Below, piece by piece: positions 27,258 to 38,538 of a stretch of 64,000 bases of DNA. Both the position numbers and the translations under genes were made by a program. The stretch comes from Escallonia rubra (taxonomy: Eukaryota > Streptophyta > Magnoliopsida > Escalloniales > Escalloniaceae). The stretch lies in NCBI GenBank assembly GCA_033065855.1, contig JAVXUO010002049.1, forward strand, positions 1 through 64,000, written 5' to 3'. Each line of letters starts with the position of its first letter. Positions within the stretch are counted from its first letter, which is position 1. The notes beneath the pieces were generated by a model, which made no database searches, was not told where the DNA came from, and was given only the letters and a program-made list of their open reading frames with translations.

Positions 27258-29458
27258 TATCAGTTTGTGTTTGTTCAATGTGTGTGCCGTGTGTGTGTGT
27301 TTTGGTGCGTGGGGGGTTACGGGTGGGGGATTATTGGGGAAAATTGTAGTGTATTGTGTGTGCAAAGTAGAAGGTGGGTGTTGTGTGTGTAGGCAGTGTG
27401 TGCAGGGTGAGTTCAGTGTGTGTGTGTGTGTGTGTGTGTGTTCATGTGTAATGGTCTATGTATGTGTAATCTATGTGTATAAGATGTGTGTTATAATGTA
27501 TTTAGCATGGATTTATGTGTTTAGAAGAGTGGAAGGGTGTGTGTTTATGAACTGTGTGGGCGTGTGTACAAGTGTGTATCTCGGCAGAATGAAGGAGATG
27601 AACTATGTTTGCATAAGGTGTTTTAGTACGTGTTTTAATTTGAACAGTAAGTGTAATTGTCACTAAATACAGGAAATTTTTAGGCAGTTTAATCAATAAT
27701 TTCTTAAAATATTTTTGCTTGGAATTTGATAAAGTTCAAAACAGTAACTCCTAATATTTTTGCGAGACATACGCTGTGAAATTTTTTAGAATTTTTCAGT
27801 GTCTACGAATGATTTAAATTAAGATATTAATTAAAAGAAATTCTTGATTTATTTAGTATATCAAATCAAGTTATTTTTATCTGGAATTTTTATGGAAACC
27901 CTATATTACTGATATGTTTGATTTTCTAAAATTTCGTACAATTCCAAGGTTAATAGCTATTTTTAGCAGAACCGACTTCTAAGCGCTCAGTCTGGGCCGG
28001 TTTGAGATTTCTTGAAATAATTTTTAGCTCAAAAATAATTTAGAGTACTTAAAATAGTGTTTAAAGGTATTTGAGGTTTTTCGGGTGCGAGAGTCACCAG
28101 AGGGTGTTTTGGTAATTTGCCACCCAGAAGGGGTATTTTGGTAATTTTACCTATAAAATGTACTTTTAGGTAAATTCACATACGGTAGGGATATTTTAGC
28201 GATTGTATTTAGGAGAAGAGAGTTCTGGTAATTTAGACACGAGAGGGGTGCTTTTGGTAATTTTACATGCTAGTGAGAGGGTCAGTCTGGGAATATACAC
28301 GAGTCCGTATTGAGTTTATAATACTATAGTGTAGACTGTATTCTGATCATTGGATTCTTCCGTTTAGGTTAAAGAAAAAGAATTTTCAGTTAGGATAATT
28401 TAGCTTCAGATTCAGGTAAGGGTTTCTATTTGAACCTTGGGTGATGATTTCTATTCAAACCCTAATTTCGATAACTTGTGTTTGTGAGTATCCTTTCGAT
28501 TCATTTATGGCTATTGTCAAACACTGACATATGCATTGATATCAACATGTTATTGTCAAAGAAACCCCAACATTGAACTTGAATCGGTTATTTGAAAATT
28601 TTATCGATGCTCGCATGTTATTACATGCTGAGCAAATTCGATAATTGTTTGCATTCTTTCTTCTGAATTGTTGTGCTTAAATTCGATAATTGTTGTATTC
28701 GTTCTTGCTCCTAGTTTGTGGCTATTCCTACATTCTGGGTGATGGATTGATATCAGTATGTTTAATTGTCATTGAAACCCTAATTAATATCGGCTATTTG
28801 AATTCATGTTTATGCTCAATTTTATTGCATGTTAAGCATTGAATTTCTTGTTGATTATTTGATTGTTGTCTTATGTATTGACCTGGGATGGGAATCTCTG
28901 AGGGAGGCATTATATGGATGGTCTGTTCCTGCTTCCCACGGGGAGCGCAAGCTAGTCCGTTGAACGATGAAAAGGGCTCATTATCGTACATCATGCATTT
29001 GTACACTTTATGTGCATTGCCAAATTGGCATTGCCTCTGCCAGGATCAATTTCATCTAAATTTGTTTACATTTTATCTTACAATGAATGTTTTGAAAAAT
29101 AATTAGAAGTGAATGTCTTGATATCTGATTAAAGGGGATTGAGTTGAAACTCTTCCCCGTATTGTGATCAAACTGTCTGTGATTCTCTGAAACCTTTTCC
29201 ATATTGTCTTTGAAATATTTGTGTTTGTTTTGAAATACTTTGAAAAATCATCATTGCATTTTAAAATGGTGGCTTTGAAAATGATCTTCAAATGATCGTT
29301 TTGGTATTTGGTTATGATTGTTAATGTTTGTTTTGGTGTCTGTTTATGATTATTTTTTTGTGGTTTTTACTGGGCTCATGCTGAAGTGGAAAAACTCCAC
29401 CCTTTCTTCGACCGCATCATCTAGTAAGTGAAAGTCTCATGGACTTACTTTCGGGGTA

Positions 29459-29848
29459 TTGGCAGAGACATTACATAAGAAGGCTCGGTCAGTTATGGAC
29501 AATGGTGCGAGTCTCGGTGGGGATTGTTTGATTCCTTTAGCTTCGGATGGAGGGCCTATATGTGGTAAAGTTCATGCTGTGCGGGGGGCAGATTTTGGGC
29601 TGGTTGAATTAATTAGTCAGGGGTCCGTTGAGCGGCTTGATGCACCTTGCGGTCAAACTGTTATAGCTTCGACTTGCCAATTACTGAGTATCGAGCATGT
29701 GGCTGTGGAAACATGGGCATCTTCGACCGCTTCAGCATTTTTAAGTTTAGAGACTCAAATGTCTTCGGCCTCGAGGAAGCGACTTGGGGACCGGAATCTA
29801 GCAAAACGAGTGCGCTCAAACAGTCCCGCTCTCTGGTCTACGTGTTGA
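29459..29848 (+). pseudogene. LINE 5' open frame (ORF1-like fragment)
   Basis: 129 codons with no motif I recognise, ending 220 bp before the endonuclease frame. By position it would be the end of ORF1 or the ORF1/ORF2 linker. Assigned to the LINE from context only. Confidence 0.4.
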
Positions 29849-30068
29849 TCCAGGTTTTTCTTACTCAGTTACATGGAAGCAATTAAATAATTTATTCCCT
29901 GTTCTGATTTTACTGCTCCGCATCTGTTCGATTCTTGCCTAGTCATACTTCAATTGTCAAGCATGTTTTCGATTTGTGTTTGGTTCATAAGCTAGAGGCC
30001 TCTCTGAGGCCTTCGTTACTGAATTCTAAGGCTTTGGTGATTAGGCCTTACCAATCACAGGTGGAGCA

Positions 30069-30880
30069 ATGAAGCTCCTTTGCTGGAACTGTGGTGGTTT
30101 ACGTCAACCTGCCATGGTTCGCATATCTTCTGGGTTGATCCATAAGCATAATTCGGATGTTGTAATTTTCATGAAAACCAAGATGTTGGTTGCCAAAGTG
30201 GGTGGTCTTTTTCGCTCTCTAGGATTCACTAATTCTGTAGGCGTAGACCTGGTAGGTCTTAGCGGAGGTCTTTGGCTTGGCTGGAACCCCTCTACCCCTT
30301 TGTCAATTGGATTGCTACACTCGAATTTCATTCTTATGTCATGTACAAGGTTAGATGGGTTCCTGGTTTATTACTATTTTCTCTACAGTCACCCTTGTGT
30401 CCAAAGCACTCCGGTATTCTGACTTTCATCACCTCCATTTTATCCCCGCTTCCAGGTCCTTTCTATTTTTGTGAATATTTTAACCAAGTGTTATCGCCCT
30501 GTGAAAAGACGGGGAGTAATTCTACAGTAATTCCTGGGGCTCAAGGATTACGCGATTTTTTGACAAATTTTGGCCTATCGGATGTTCAATGGGAAGGTCC
30601 TCTTTTTACTTGGGTTAGGGGCTCGTCCGAGAATGGTATCCTTTATAAGAAATTAGATTGTGTTGTCGCCTCGCCTTCTTGGATTGTCTATTTCTCTCAT
30701 GCAATAGTGAGTAATCTAGCTATTCAGCGTTCAAATCATGCACCTCTTTTGTGTGATACTTTCCCGCTTAGCAATAAGTATCCTCTTCCTCGCCGCTTTG
30801 AGGCTATGTGGTTTTCAATCCCCCAAGATTTTCTTTGTAATTATCGATTTTGTCCTGCTTATGGCTCTCTTCTTTTTTAA
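30069..30880 (+). pseudogene. LINE ORF2, endonuclease domain
   Basis: Begins MKLLCWNCGGLRQPAMV, the usual start of plant L1 ORF2 APE-type endonucleases, which nick target DNA to prime reverse transcription. A frameshift near 30300 moves the reading to a second frame holding LFTWVRG, KKLDCVVASPSW and SNHAPLL. Two active-site positions are changed: the expected ETK reads KTK and the expected SDHAPL reads SNHAPL. The enzyme is therefore dead as well as frameshifted. Confidence 0.8.
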
Positions 30881-31268
30881 GTCATGTTTAAGTTCTGGTA
30901 GTTATTGCTTGTGTTTGCGCCAATAGAGTAAAGTTAGTTTTGACAATCTGGGTGACAAGATTAAGAATATTCATCACCGTCTTTGATTTACTCCGCTGAA
31001 GTCCCAAAATTCCCCTGACTATTTCTTGCATGAACATTACCTTCCGTGCAGACTGGATGTTTTGCTAAAATGTGAAGGTCTCTTCTGGGCTCAACAAGCC
31101 AAAATTTGAATGCTTAGATTAAGGAGATCGTAATAGGAAGCTTTTTCACATCTTAACTATCATTCGTCATCAATCTAACAAAATTATTTCTCTTGAAGAT
31201 GGTAGTGGTACTGTCATCTCGGATGAGAATGTGCAGTTAAAGACCTGATCGTCCAATACTTCACTCAT

Positions 31269-32817
31269 TTGTTCTCCCTAACGGTCAACTCCTTCATGGT
31301 GGAGAATGATATCCGGGAATTTCTGGGGACCTTTTTGTTTAAAGCCATTTCTGCAACTCAGAAGGCTAACCTATCTCATCCCTTCACGCCAGAAACAATT
31401 CGAAAGGCAGTGATTCAACTAGGAGAATGCAAAGCGCCGAGTCTAGATGAGATTCATGTATTAGTTTTTCAAAAATATTGGTCGTTCATGCGCCTCTTGT
31501 CACAAGAGCCATCCTAACCTTCCTTAAGTATGTCGAATGCTTGTAGAGACTAACCGTGCTTTCATCTCTCTCATCCTTAAGAAGTTTTCGGCAGAGCTAC
31601 CTAGTGACTTTTGCCCTATTAGTCCTTGTAATGTCATCTATAAAATCATTTCCAAAGTGTTAGTGACAAGAATGTCCACTGTTATGACTGACAACATTTC
31701 TCACTTCCAAAACGCTTTTGTCTCGGGACGTTTCCTCTCAGATAATGTTCTACTTGCTCAAGAACTGACTGATTGTGTTAGGAAGCACAAGAAAAGCCAA
31801 GTGGTGTTGGTTGCCCTTAAGTTGGACATGCGTAAAGCTTCTAACAGGGTCAACTGGTTCTTCCTGTAGGAAGTACTTGTAAGCTTTGGCTTTCCTCCGT
31901 CTTGGGTAGATTTCATCTTTCAATGTGTGTTGTTGGTTTCTTACTTGATTCTCATCAATGGTGCTTCTATCTCTCCTTTTAAGCTGAATTGTGGTATTTG
32001 GCAAGGCGATCCCCTATCTCCTTTCTTGTTCATTTCGTGCTCTGAAATTCTGTCGATGGGATTAGTCACTACCGTGAATCTTGGTAAAATTCAGGGTATC
32101 AAAGTTGGCAAGCGTTCTCTGGCTGTTACACATTTGATGTATGCAGATGATGTCTATCTATTCTTTCGGCTTTGCAAAAATCATAATCGAGATATTGTTG
32201 AAGTCAAAAAAGTTTTGATTTCTTATTGTGTGATTTATGTGCAACTCATTAACTGGGATAAATCTAGCCTTGTTATTAGTCCTAATGCTCTTTCTGATGT
32301 GAGATGCTCGATTCAGAGAGATTTTACTTTCCAGAAAAGCATGAATTTGGAAAATATCTAGGTATTAATTTAGATATTGCTGTTAATAAAAAGGATATTT
32401 TCGAGGACTAGTGCAACGAGTTCAAGATAGATGTCCTCACCGGATGGATTTTTTCCTTAACAAAGTGGGTCGTACAACCCTTTTTCATTCAGTCCTTTTC
32501 TCCTTTCTAATACATTATATGTCAGTATATAAATTTCCTGTTTCGGTTTACAGTTAGTTAGATAAATTCTGGCACGTTTCTGGTGGTCAGGGGATGCCTT
32601 GAAGAGATTTATCCATTGGGTCTCCTGGCTTATAGTATGCCTTCTGAAGCTAGGATTTCGGGATTTTAAATTGTTTAATCAGTCCCTTCTAGTTAAGCAG
32701 GCCTGGAAAATTTGGCCCTTCTGTGATAGCCTGTTAGCTCAAGTTCTCAAAGGCAAATGTTACCTGAATTGCTGCTTCCTTAATGCCAGGAATCCTAAGC
32801 TAGGTTCATGGATATGA
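31269..32817 (+). pseudogene. LINE ORF2, reverse transcriptase domain
   Basis: Pieces in order and in different frames: FTPETIRKAVIQLGECKAPS (31269-31517), ISPCNVIYKIISKVLVTRM with FVSGRFLSDNVLLAQE (31537-31869), GIWQGDPLSPFLFISCSEIL with the catalytic YADDVYLF (31927-32361), and a thumb-like segment (32599-32817). The first catalytic block reads LKLDMRKASNRVNW, with the second Asp of the usual KAYDRVEW changed to Asn. Stops separate the pieces. Confidence 0.85.
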
Positions 32818-33196
32818 ATGAGTCTTTTTGTTTGTCAGAGAGCTCTCAAACATGGAATACAATGATAGATTGGAAATGGGCACTCAATTTCTGTCTGGTG
32901 GATTGGTGGTTGCCTCAGCATATGGCTCACCAATTACTTGCTTATCGCACTGATCTTAATCAACATTGGCGCATTTAGAATTTATTTATTCCTAATACTT
33001 GTGTTGGAACTTGTGTCTTTTGCTTAATACGTTTTCTTCTCATATCATATCCTTCATACTCTGAGTTTGAATTTTGCTTGCTCGAGCTGCTGATGTTAGT
33101 TGCTGGCCTTTCACCAATAGTGGTTCATTCTCGACTAAGAAGGCTTTAAATTAGCTTGCACGGAAATCTTGGCAAAAGTCAGTTCTGGCTAAATCG

Positions 33197-33420
33197 ATTC
33201 CCTCCCGTGTCTGGAGCAATCTCTTGAAGCTGCCAATTCCCGAAAAACTTAAGGTCTTTCCTCTGGCAATTTCTACATCAACGACTCCCAATTCCTCTAA
33301 CTTCCTTTTGAGGAAATGTCAGGTCCTTAGTTTATGCCCTCTTTGTTCATTGACAACATAAACTCACAAACATATTCTTATGGAATGTGTTTGTGTCCAA
33401 AGCGTTTGGAGGCACCATTT
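33197..33420 (+). pseudogene. LINE zinc-binding region (zf-RVT)
   Basis: Reads VWSNLLKLPIPEKLKVF then, past breaks, a CPLC motif and the downstream MECV segment typical of the reverse-transcriptase zinc-binding domain of plant L1 elements. No RNase H domain was recognised after it. Confidence 0.55.
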
Positions 33421-34102
33421 TGGCCTTGGTATCATTCCCGCTAGCACTTCAGCTCTTAACTGGGTTGTTCGTTTTCTTCTCGGCCGCTATTTCATAATAG
33501 CGTTGACTTTCTTTCCTTAGTAGATGTTATTGCTTTGCTTTGGACTATCTGGTGTGGCCAGAATGAGGTCATATTCCGTCATGGGAAATTTTGCGTAGCT
33601 AGCGTTTTGGCTCAAAGTCAAAAATTTGTGAGCGGCATCACAGACATTCCACGCTTCCAACAGTGCTTTTTGAAAATTAATTTGAAAAAGCCTTTCCATC
33701 TGCGCAGTTCGGTGAAGCTAGATCAGTTTTATTACCCATTGTTTCCGTTATGGTTTTCAAGTCACTGTGATTGTTCCATTCTGCCAAAAATTGTATTCTG
33801 TGCTATTTTTCTATCACTCCGTCTGTTTCCAGTAATTGTGATTCTGGACTTTAGGTTTCTACCTCGTCAGTACCTATCTCCTTGAGTTTTGGCATTGTAT
33901 TGGTGGTCTTTACCTCAGCCTGGGGGCCGTTAAGAGCTTATGCATATGTTATTTCTTCAATTAGTGCCATTAATGCATCCATTGTTGCAGTGTTATTTTC
34001 CTCAGATTGGTTAGTGTAACTCCTATGCTTTCACCTTATTTTTCTACTTGATGAGTCAAACTTGCTTTTGAAAATCACTCAACCACTGAAGAAAGTGTAT
34101 AT

Positions 34103-35548
34103 TGTAATACCCCAAAATTTTCCTTTCTTATGTTTTAAGTTAAGTTTTAAAAATAAAAAATAAATAATTTTTTTTTGATAAACAATAACTTTTAGTCGAC
34201 TGAAAGGTACTTTTTAGTCGAATTTAAACATTTTAGTCGAATCTAAACCTTTTAGTCGAATCTAAACCTTTTTAGTCGAATGAAAACTCTTTTAGTCGAC
34301 TGAAAGACACTTTTTAGTCGAATTAAAACTCTTTTAGTCGACCGAAACGCACCTTTTAGTCGAATCTAAACCTTTTAGTCGACTAAAACTTGTGTTGCTT
34401 CGAATTAACAGTGTAATTTTACCTTCATATAAATAGTTTCTTTATTTTATTCCTCGCCCTTTTATTCTCAATTTCTTGCTCCTTTGCTGGGGAGAGAGAG
34501 AGAATAGGAGGCTTGGGAAGCTCATTGGCGCTAGAGTGGTGCTTTAAGGTTTTCTTTGGTTCAAAAGCTTGTTTGAGGTAAGGGTTTATACGATTTTTGC
34601 TGTGGAAAGGTATCTTCGAAAATCCGAAGGCTGATACTTTCGTCACTTTTGATTCATCTATGCTCGTTTGTAATTGATTGCCCCACTTTTGCCTTCTTGA
34701 GAACATTGTTCACCCTTTTTCATTTGTGCCTTAATGATGCTCAACTTTGAATTTGTACATTTGTGACCATCAATTTAAGATTGGCACTGACTATGTTGAA
34801 CAACTCTCAAATTGAGAAGGTCCTTTGGACACATGTTTGTTATACTAGAGAGCCGAAGCCTCCTAGTATGCTCCGGAGCACACGTTTGATGTTTGATGTT
34901 TGGTTCGACATTTGGGTCTTATGACCACCATAGTCATCCCATGTTTGTAGCGTACCCGACATATAATTGAAATGTGTTTTGGGTTAAACGCTTAATGACG
35001 TTTGCTTTGGTATTTGACAGTAAGATATGATTGCACTTTCGTACCTTCGGGCTTGTATTTGATTTGGGTTCTTTGGACCACCTTATGAACATTTAATATA
35101 TTTGATTCGCCTTATTTGCATCGTGGTCAATTGTTATTATTTGTTCGTCAGATATTTGATTTTGTTTTGGACTACGAATCATCGTATTTGCTTCCCATTT
35201 GTTTTCCCCACTTACTGGGCTATTCGAGCTCACCCCCCCTACTCGTTTGTTTTGTCCCTTACCACAGGTATCGGACGTGATTTTCGGGCGTGGCATGTTT
35301 GGGGGAAATTAGAGTTTTTAGTCTTTGTTAGTATAATTGAGCAATGTAAATTATTTTCACCGCTGCGTTTGGTAATTATTTTGTAAAGGAATACTCAGTG
35401 GAATTATTTTGGTGAATGGATTGTCTTAGACATATGTTTGTGGAGATATGATATCTTAGAGGATTTAATTGCTCTGTCTATACCGTTATCTTTAGAGCTG
35501 TAATGGTTGATAATGGAGTTTGATGTTAGTCGCGTTCGGGGCGTGACA
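34103..35548 (+). mobile_element. Solo LTR C, relative of the chromovirus LTR, with perfect TATAT target duplication
   Basis: TGTAATACCCC to GGGGCGTGACA, 1446 bp, flanked on both sides by TATAT (34098-34102, 35549-35553). No primer-binding site or internal region is present, so it is the product of LTR-LTR recombination. Its 3' half is similar to the chromovirus LTR at 19125-21359 in opposite orientation. It lies inside the LINE 3' region and is therefore younger than the LINE. Confidence 0.93.
34193..34390. repeat. Minisatellite in solo LTR C (TTTTAGTCGAATCTAAACC)
   Basis: About eleven copies of a 17-21 bp unit containing TTTTAGTCGA, several as TTTTAGTCGACTGAAAG. By position this is the U3 promoter region of the LTR. 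The related chromovirus LTR does not show the array. Confidence 0.88.
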
Positions 35549-36941
35549 TATATGTTCAACATATTTTGTGTTGTATAGCTAGCTATAGACGGGGAGTGCA
35601 TTCCTTGCATATCGCCCAAAGCACTAGACGTGTTTTGAAACTTTTCTCGGTAATGGCATTTTTCGGTTCCAACTCTTGTCTTGGACTGAAGCAGGAGTGG
35701 CTTGGAGTAGCCTATTCTTCCTCCTAGACTAGTGCTACTGCAGCAGTGCCTTAGTGGTGTTTTGTCACTCAGCTTTCATACAGTTCTGTAGTTCCCCTTT
35801 TGTTGTATATTCCCTTCACTTCTTTCCTTCATGTAAATCTAGTTATGAATTGACTGTATCTATTTTGAGTTTGGTATATATTTCTAAAATTCCCATAAAA
35901 AATAATAATAAAAAAAAGCATTGAAGTGCCATATATCACCACTCAAATGGTGGACACATTATTGTGAATCTTTTGCCCATATTTTGTTATTTTAATAATT
36001 ACGTGCTTAGAACTCGGATTTAAGCTATTCAACTTCCATTGAACTCATTATTTCGTCCTTTTCGATTTGAGTTTAATATTGAGTATTTTCTGAAATTGTT
36101 AAGTCATCCTATTTGGAATGCAAAGTTTTGATACTTTAGTGGCTCACGTGCCTTTGAGATACTTTGGTGTCCTCTGGACCCCCTTTGAATTGAACTAATA
36201 GTTAGAACCTTCGCTTATGTTAACGTGATGCCATGCCATGATATTGCAATTGCTACCGGTATGCAAACTTTGAACTCAGAACCTTCACGTGTTTAGGTTA
36301 ACGTGCTTTACAGCCACGCATGACTTGATTGTATCATATTTGGTTATTAGTTCAATTATTCGAATGTGTTCCTTTGACTTTGACTTTGATTCGACCTTTG
36401 ATGGGTTAATACCCTAAAATGATATTTGCAATGCTAAGTTTATTTATCGTCTTTGCACTTTTGTTTTTATTTGTTTCGTTCTACATGTTATTGAATACAT
36501 GCGTTGTATTTTGCATGTGTGCGCGCGCGCACGTGAGAGAGAGATATCTTTGCTGGGCTTTGTGCTCACCCCCCCTTCTCCTCCCATTTCAGGTAATTAA
36601 GCAGAGACAACAATATAGGAGTTACCTATAAGTATGAGTTTGGAGTTGTTCTTTAATTTAGACTCTCGCTAGTGACTTGAAAATAAGAGACTTGATATAG
36701 TTTTGATAAGTAACTTCTGAAAAATCCAAAGTTTGGGAGGTGACTATTGATATTAGGTGTCCATTGCAATTATTAGACTTTGATGATGAATGCGAATGCT
36801 TTTGATTTGAGATATGTTTAGAGCTCTGATTACCTCTTTTGGGGTTATGATTTTTATAAAATATGTTGGGTATTATATTTCTCATAAGTAAGAATATTTT
36901 GAAAACGTATATAGGTCAGCCTCCGGGTCGGGGGCGTGACA

Positions 36942-38325
36942 ATTTGTTAGTAGACTTGAAATGTTTTCGAAGAATATTGATGTGAAGTGGGATGGTTTGA
37001 TCGTCAAGTTCCAAGCACTTGGTTTATGATGAACAAAATGGGTAGTTTTTGCTTTCTCAGTTGTTGTACCCCATATCTAACGGAGAAAGTTAGATTTCAG
37101 GCCCTTGTTAATGGGGCTACGTACATTGACGTTATGTGCATTACTATTTCGTGTGGTCAGCCTTGCTCCCACACGATTATTATCCCGAGGTGGGACTCCG
37201 GGCCCAAGTCAGTAAGGCTATGTAAGCTGACCGCAGTATACCGTTTGAACTGGTATTGGGTTGAAAGTTTCTTATGGTTGTTTTCGTGCTAAGTGACTTT
37301 TATGTCTCCGAGCTGTTTTACTTTTACTTTATCATGCTTTATCAAATAAATTGCCTCTACTGCTTTAAAATATTATCTCTTGGTAAAGTTGCTATTTTGG
37401 TTAACTGAGCTACTTTCTGACGTGATATGGTCCAGCTATTTTGGGTCATTGGTTACTTACTGAGCACATGTAAGCTCACCCCTTACTTAACATTTTAGGT
37501 TTGAAAGTAAGGTTATGGTGACGAGAGAGGGCTTGGGGTCTTAAGGAGAAACGTTGTGGACTTTTGAGGACTGCGATGAAACTTGAATAACAATTTTTGC
37601 ATAGACTGTTGGTTTAGTTTTAGTTGTTGACGAATAAGAATTATGAAGAGTCCTAGCATAAGTTTTGTATTGAAATTGGGATATGAAAATGTATTTAAAG
37701 TTTGTAGAAGTTTTAAATTTCCGCTGCAGCTCATATTGGTTTTCGCGAGTAAGGCCTGGCAGAGCAGTTGGTGGGAATCCAGTGGGTCTGCGGCCGATCA
37801 CAGACCTAGCTCACAGGCTCAACTTCTTTGCTGAATGCTAGGTGGCAGGAAAGCCTTGTTTTCCTACTCAATACTGGAATATCGGCAATGAAAGAAGGTC
37901 GGGTATTCATAGCATTGTTGAATCAAGTAAACTTATTTCATGTCACCTAAAGGTGTCTTTAACCTCCATTCGATGTCCGAAGCGGTCTTCCAGATCCGCT
38001 GCTAGCTATCCTTCCTAAGCGGTTGAATGAATCCCGAGAGAAAGCCTGAGACTACTTTAATATGTTTTTAACTGGAACAACTACAATCGTATAGATGGTT
38101 GAATTTACGGAATTCCATTAGTTAAGTTTGCCTCTAGGCTTCAAGCTTGAAGGATATATCGAATAGCACTTGCAAGAGTTTTAGTTATTCAATTTTAAAT
38201 TAAGACTATAAAAAGGTAGGTGCTTGATTCATTCTTTCAAGGCATTGAATCAAGTATTTATTTAGAGTGAAGAGGAACTCGGTAATTAAAATTATCGGAC
38301 AAAATCAAGTAGGCATGTCGTAACA
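36942..38325 (+). repeat. LTR-2 of element G, right part
   Basis: Resumes at ATTTGTTAGTAGACTTG and matches LTR-1 from about 13770 to the end, finishing GTCGTAACA before a primer-binding site. About 490 bp (37820-38309) are extra relative to LTR-1. Confidence 0.85.
37820..38309. other. About 490-bp insertion of unknown origin in LTR-2
   Basis: LTR-1 ends CCTCACGGGCCTCAGGTCATGACA; LTR-2 reads CTCACAGGCTCA, then this extra block, then GGCATGTCGTAACA. The block has no inverted termini, poly(A) or long open frame, and its base mix is less AT-biased than its surroundings. Near-copies of TTGAATCAAGTA occur at about 37918 and 38244. It could be a piece of organellar DNA or another unclassified insertion. 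Confidence 0.55.
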
Positions 38326-38329
38326 GAAA

Positions 38330-38341
38330 TGGTATCAGAGC
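38330..38341 (+). promoter_or_regulatory. Primer-binding site 2 of element G
   Basis: Perfect TGGTATCAGAGC, four bases after the end of LTR-2. Its presence after the second LTR shows a second internal region follows. Confidence 0.92.
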
Positions 38342-38538
38342 AATATGGTCTAATGATAATTGGAGCTTAAGTAATGATCTACCTGGTTGGTTTATCAAAT
38401 CCTAAGTTATATTCTGATTCCAAGATATGGTGAAACATTTGTTTGCTGAGATTCTGAGTTATGTTTTTTTTTTGCGTTTTAGAGGTATAGCACTATGAGG
38501 GCTCCTTTCCCTTAGGCGAAGCTGGGCTGGATTAGGAG

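Larger units (their letters stand above)
18597..29431 (+). repeat. LTR B (partial), split by the chromovirus/TRIM insertion
   Basis: A second LTR-like start, TGTAATATCCAG, occurs at 18597. Sequence of this type continues to 19124, then from 27258 to about 29431. The second part has the TG-rich segment and motifs shared with LTR D, such as GGATGGTCTGT near 28915 and ACTGGGCTC near 29370. Its 3' end is missing where the LINE begins. The left boundary is inferred from the TG terminus alone. Confidence 0.5.
29440..35920 (+). mobile_element. L1-type LINE, decayed, interrupted by a solo LTR
   Basis: Plus-strand order is 5' frame (from 29459), APE-type endonuclease (30069-30880), reverse transcriptase (about 31270-32810), zinc-knuckle region (about 33200-33420), 3' untranslated region and an A-rich tail ending near 35920. 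A solo LTR splits the 3' part at 34103-35548. Many stops and frameshifts; not functional. The left end is approximate and no target duplication was identified. LTR A resumes directly after the tail. Confidence 0.8.
18193..36941 (+). mobile_element. LTR element A inserted in LTR-2 of G, with further nested insertions
   Basis: Begins TGTAAGACCC and ends GGGGGCGTGACA, with ATATG/ATTTG flanks. Comparison with uninterrupted LTR-1 (near 13755) confirms this is an insertion. Sequence attributable to A itself is about 18193-18596 and 35921-36941 (about 1.4 kb), the size of one LTR, so A is probably a solo LTR that later took in elements B, the chromovirus, the TRIM array and the LINE. Confidence 0.75.

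Noticed and set aside
27229-27666. 145-codon plus-strand frame rich in Cys and Val
   Set aside because: Lies in TG-rich LTR B and starts inside the last TRIM LTR; composition-driven.
34425-34706. 93-codon minus-strand frame in solo LTR C
   Set aside because: Lies wholly inside an LTR and shows no motif.
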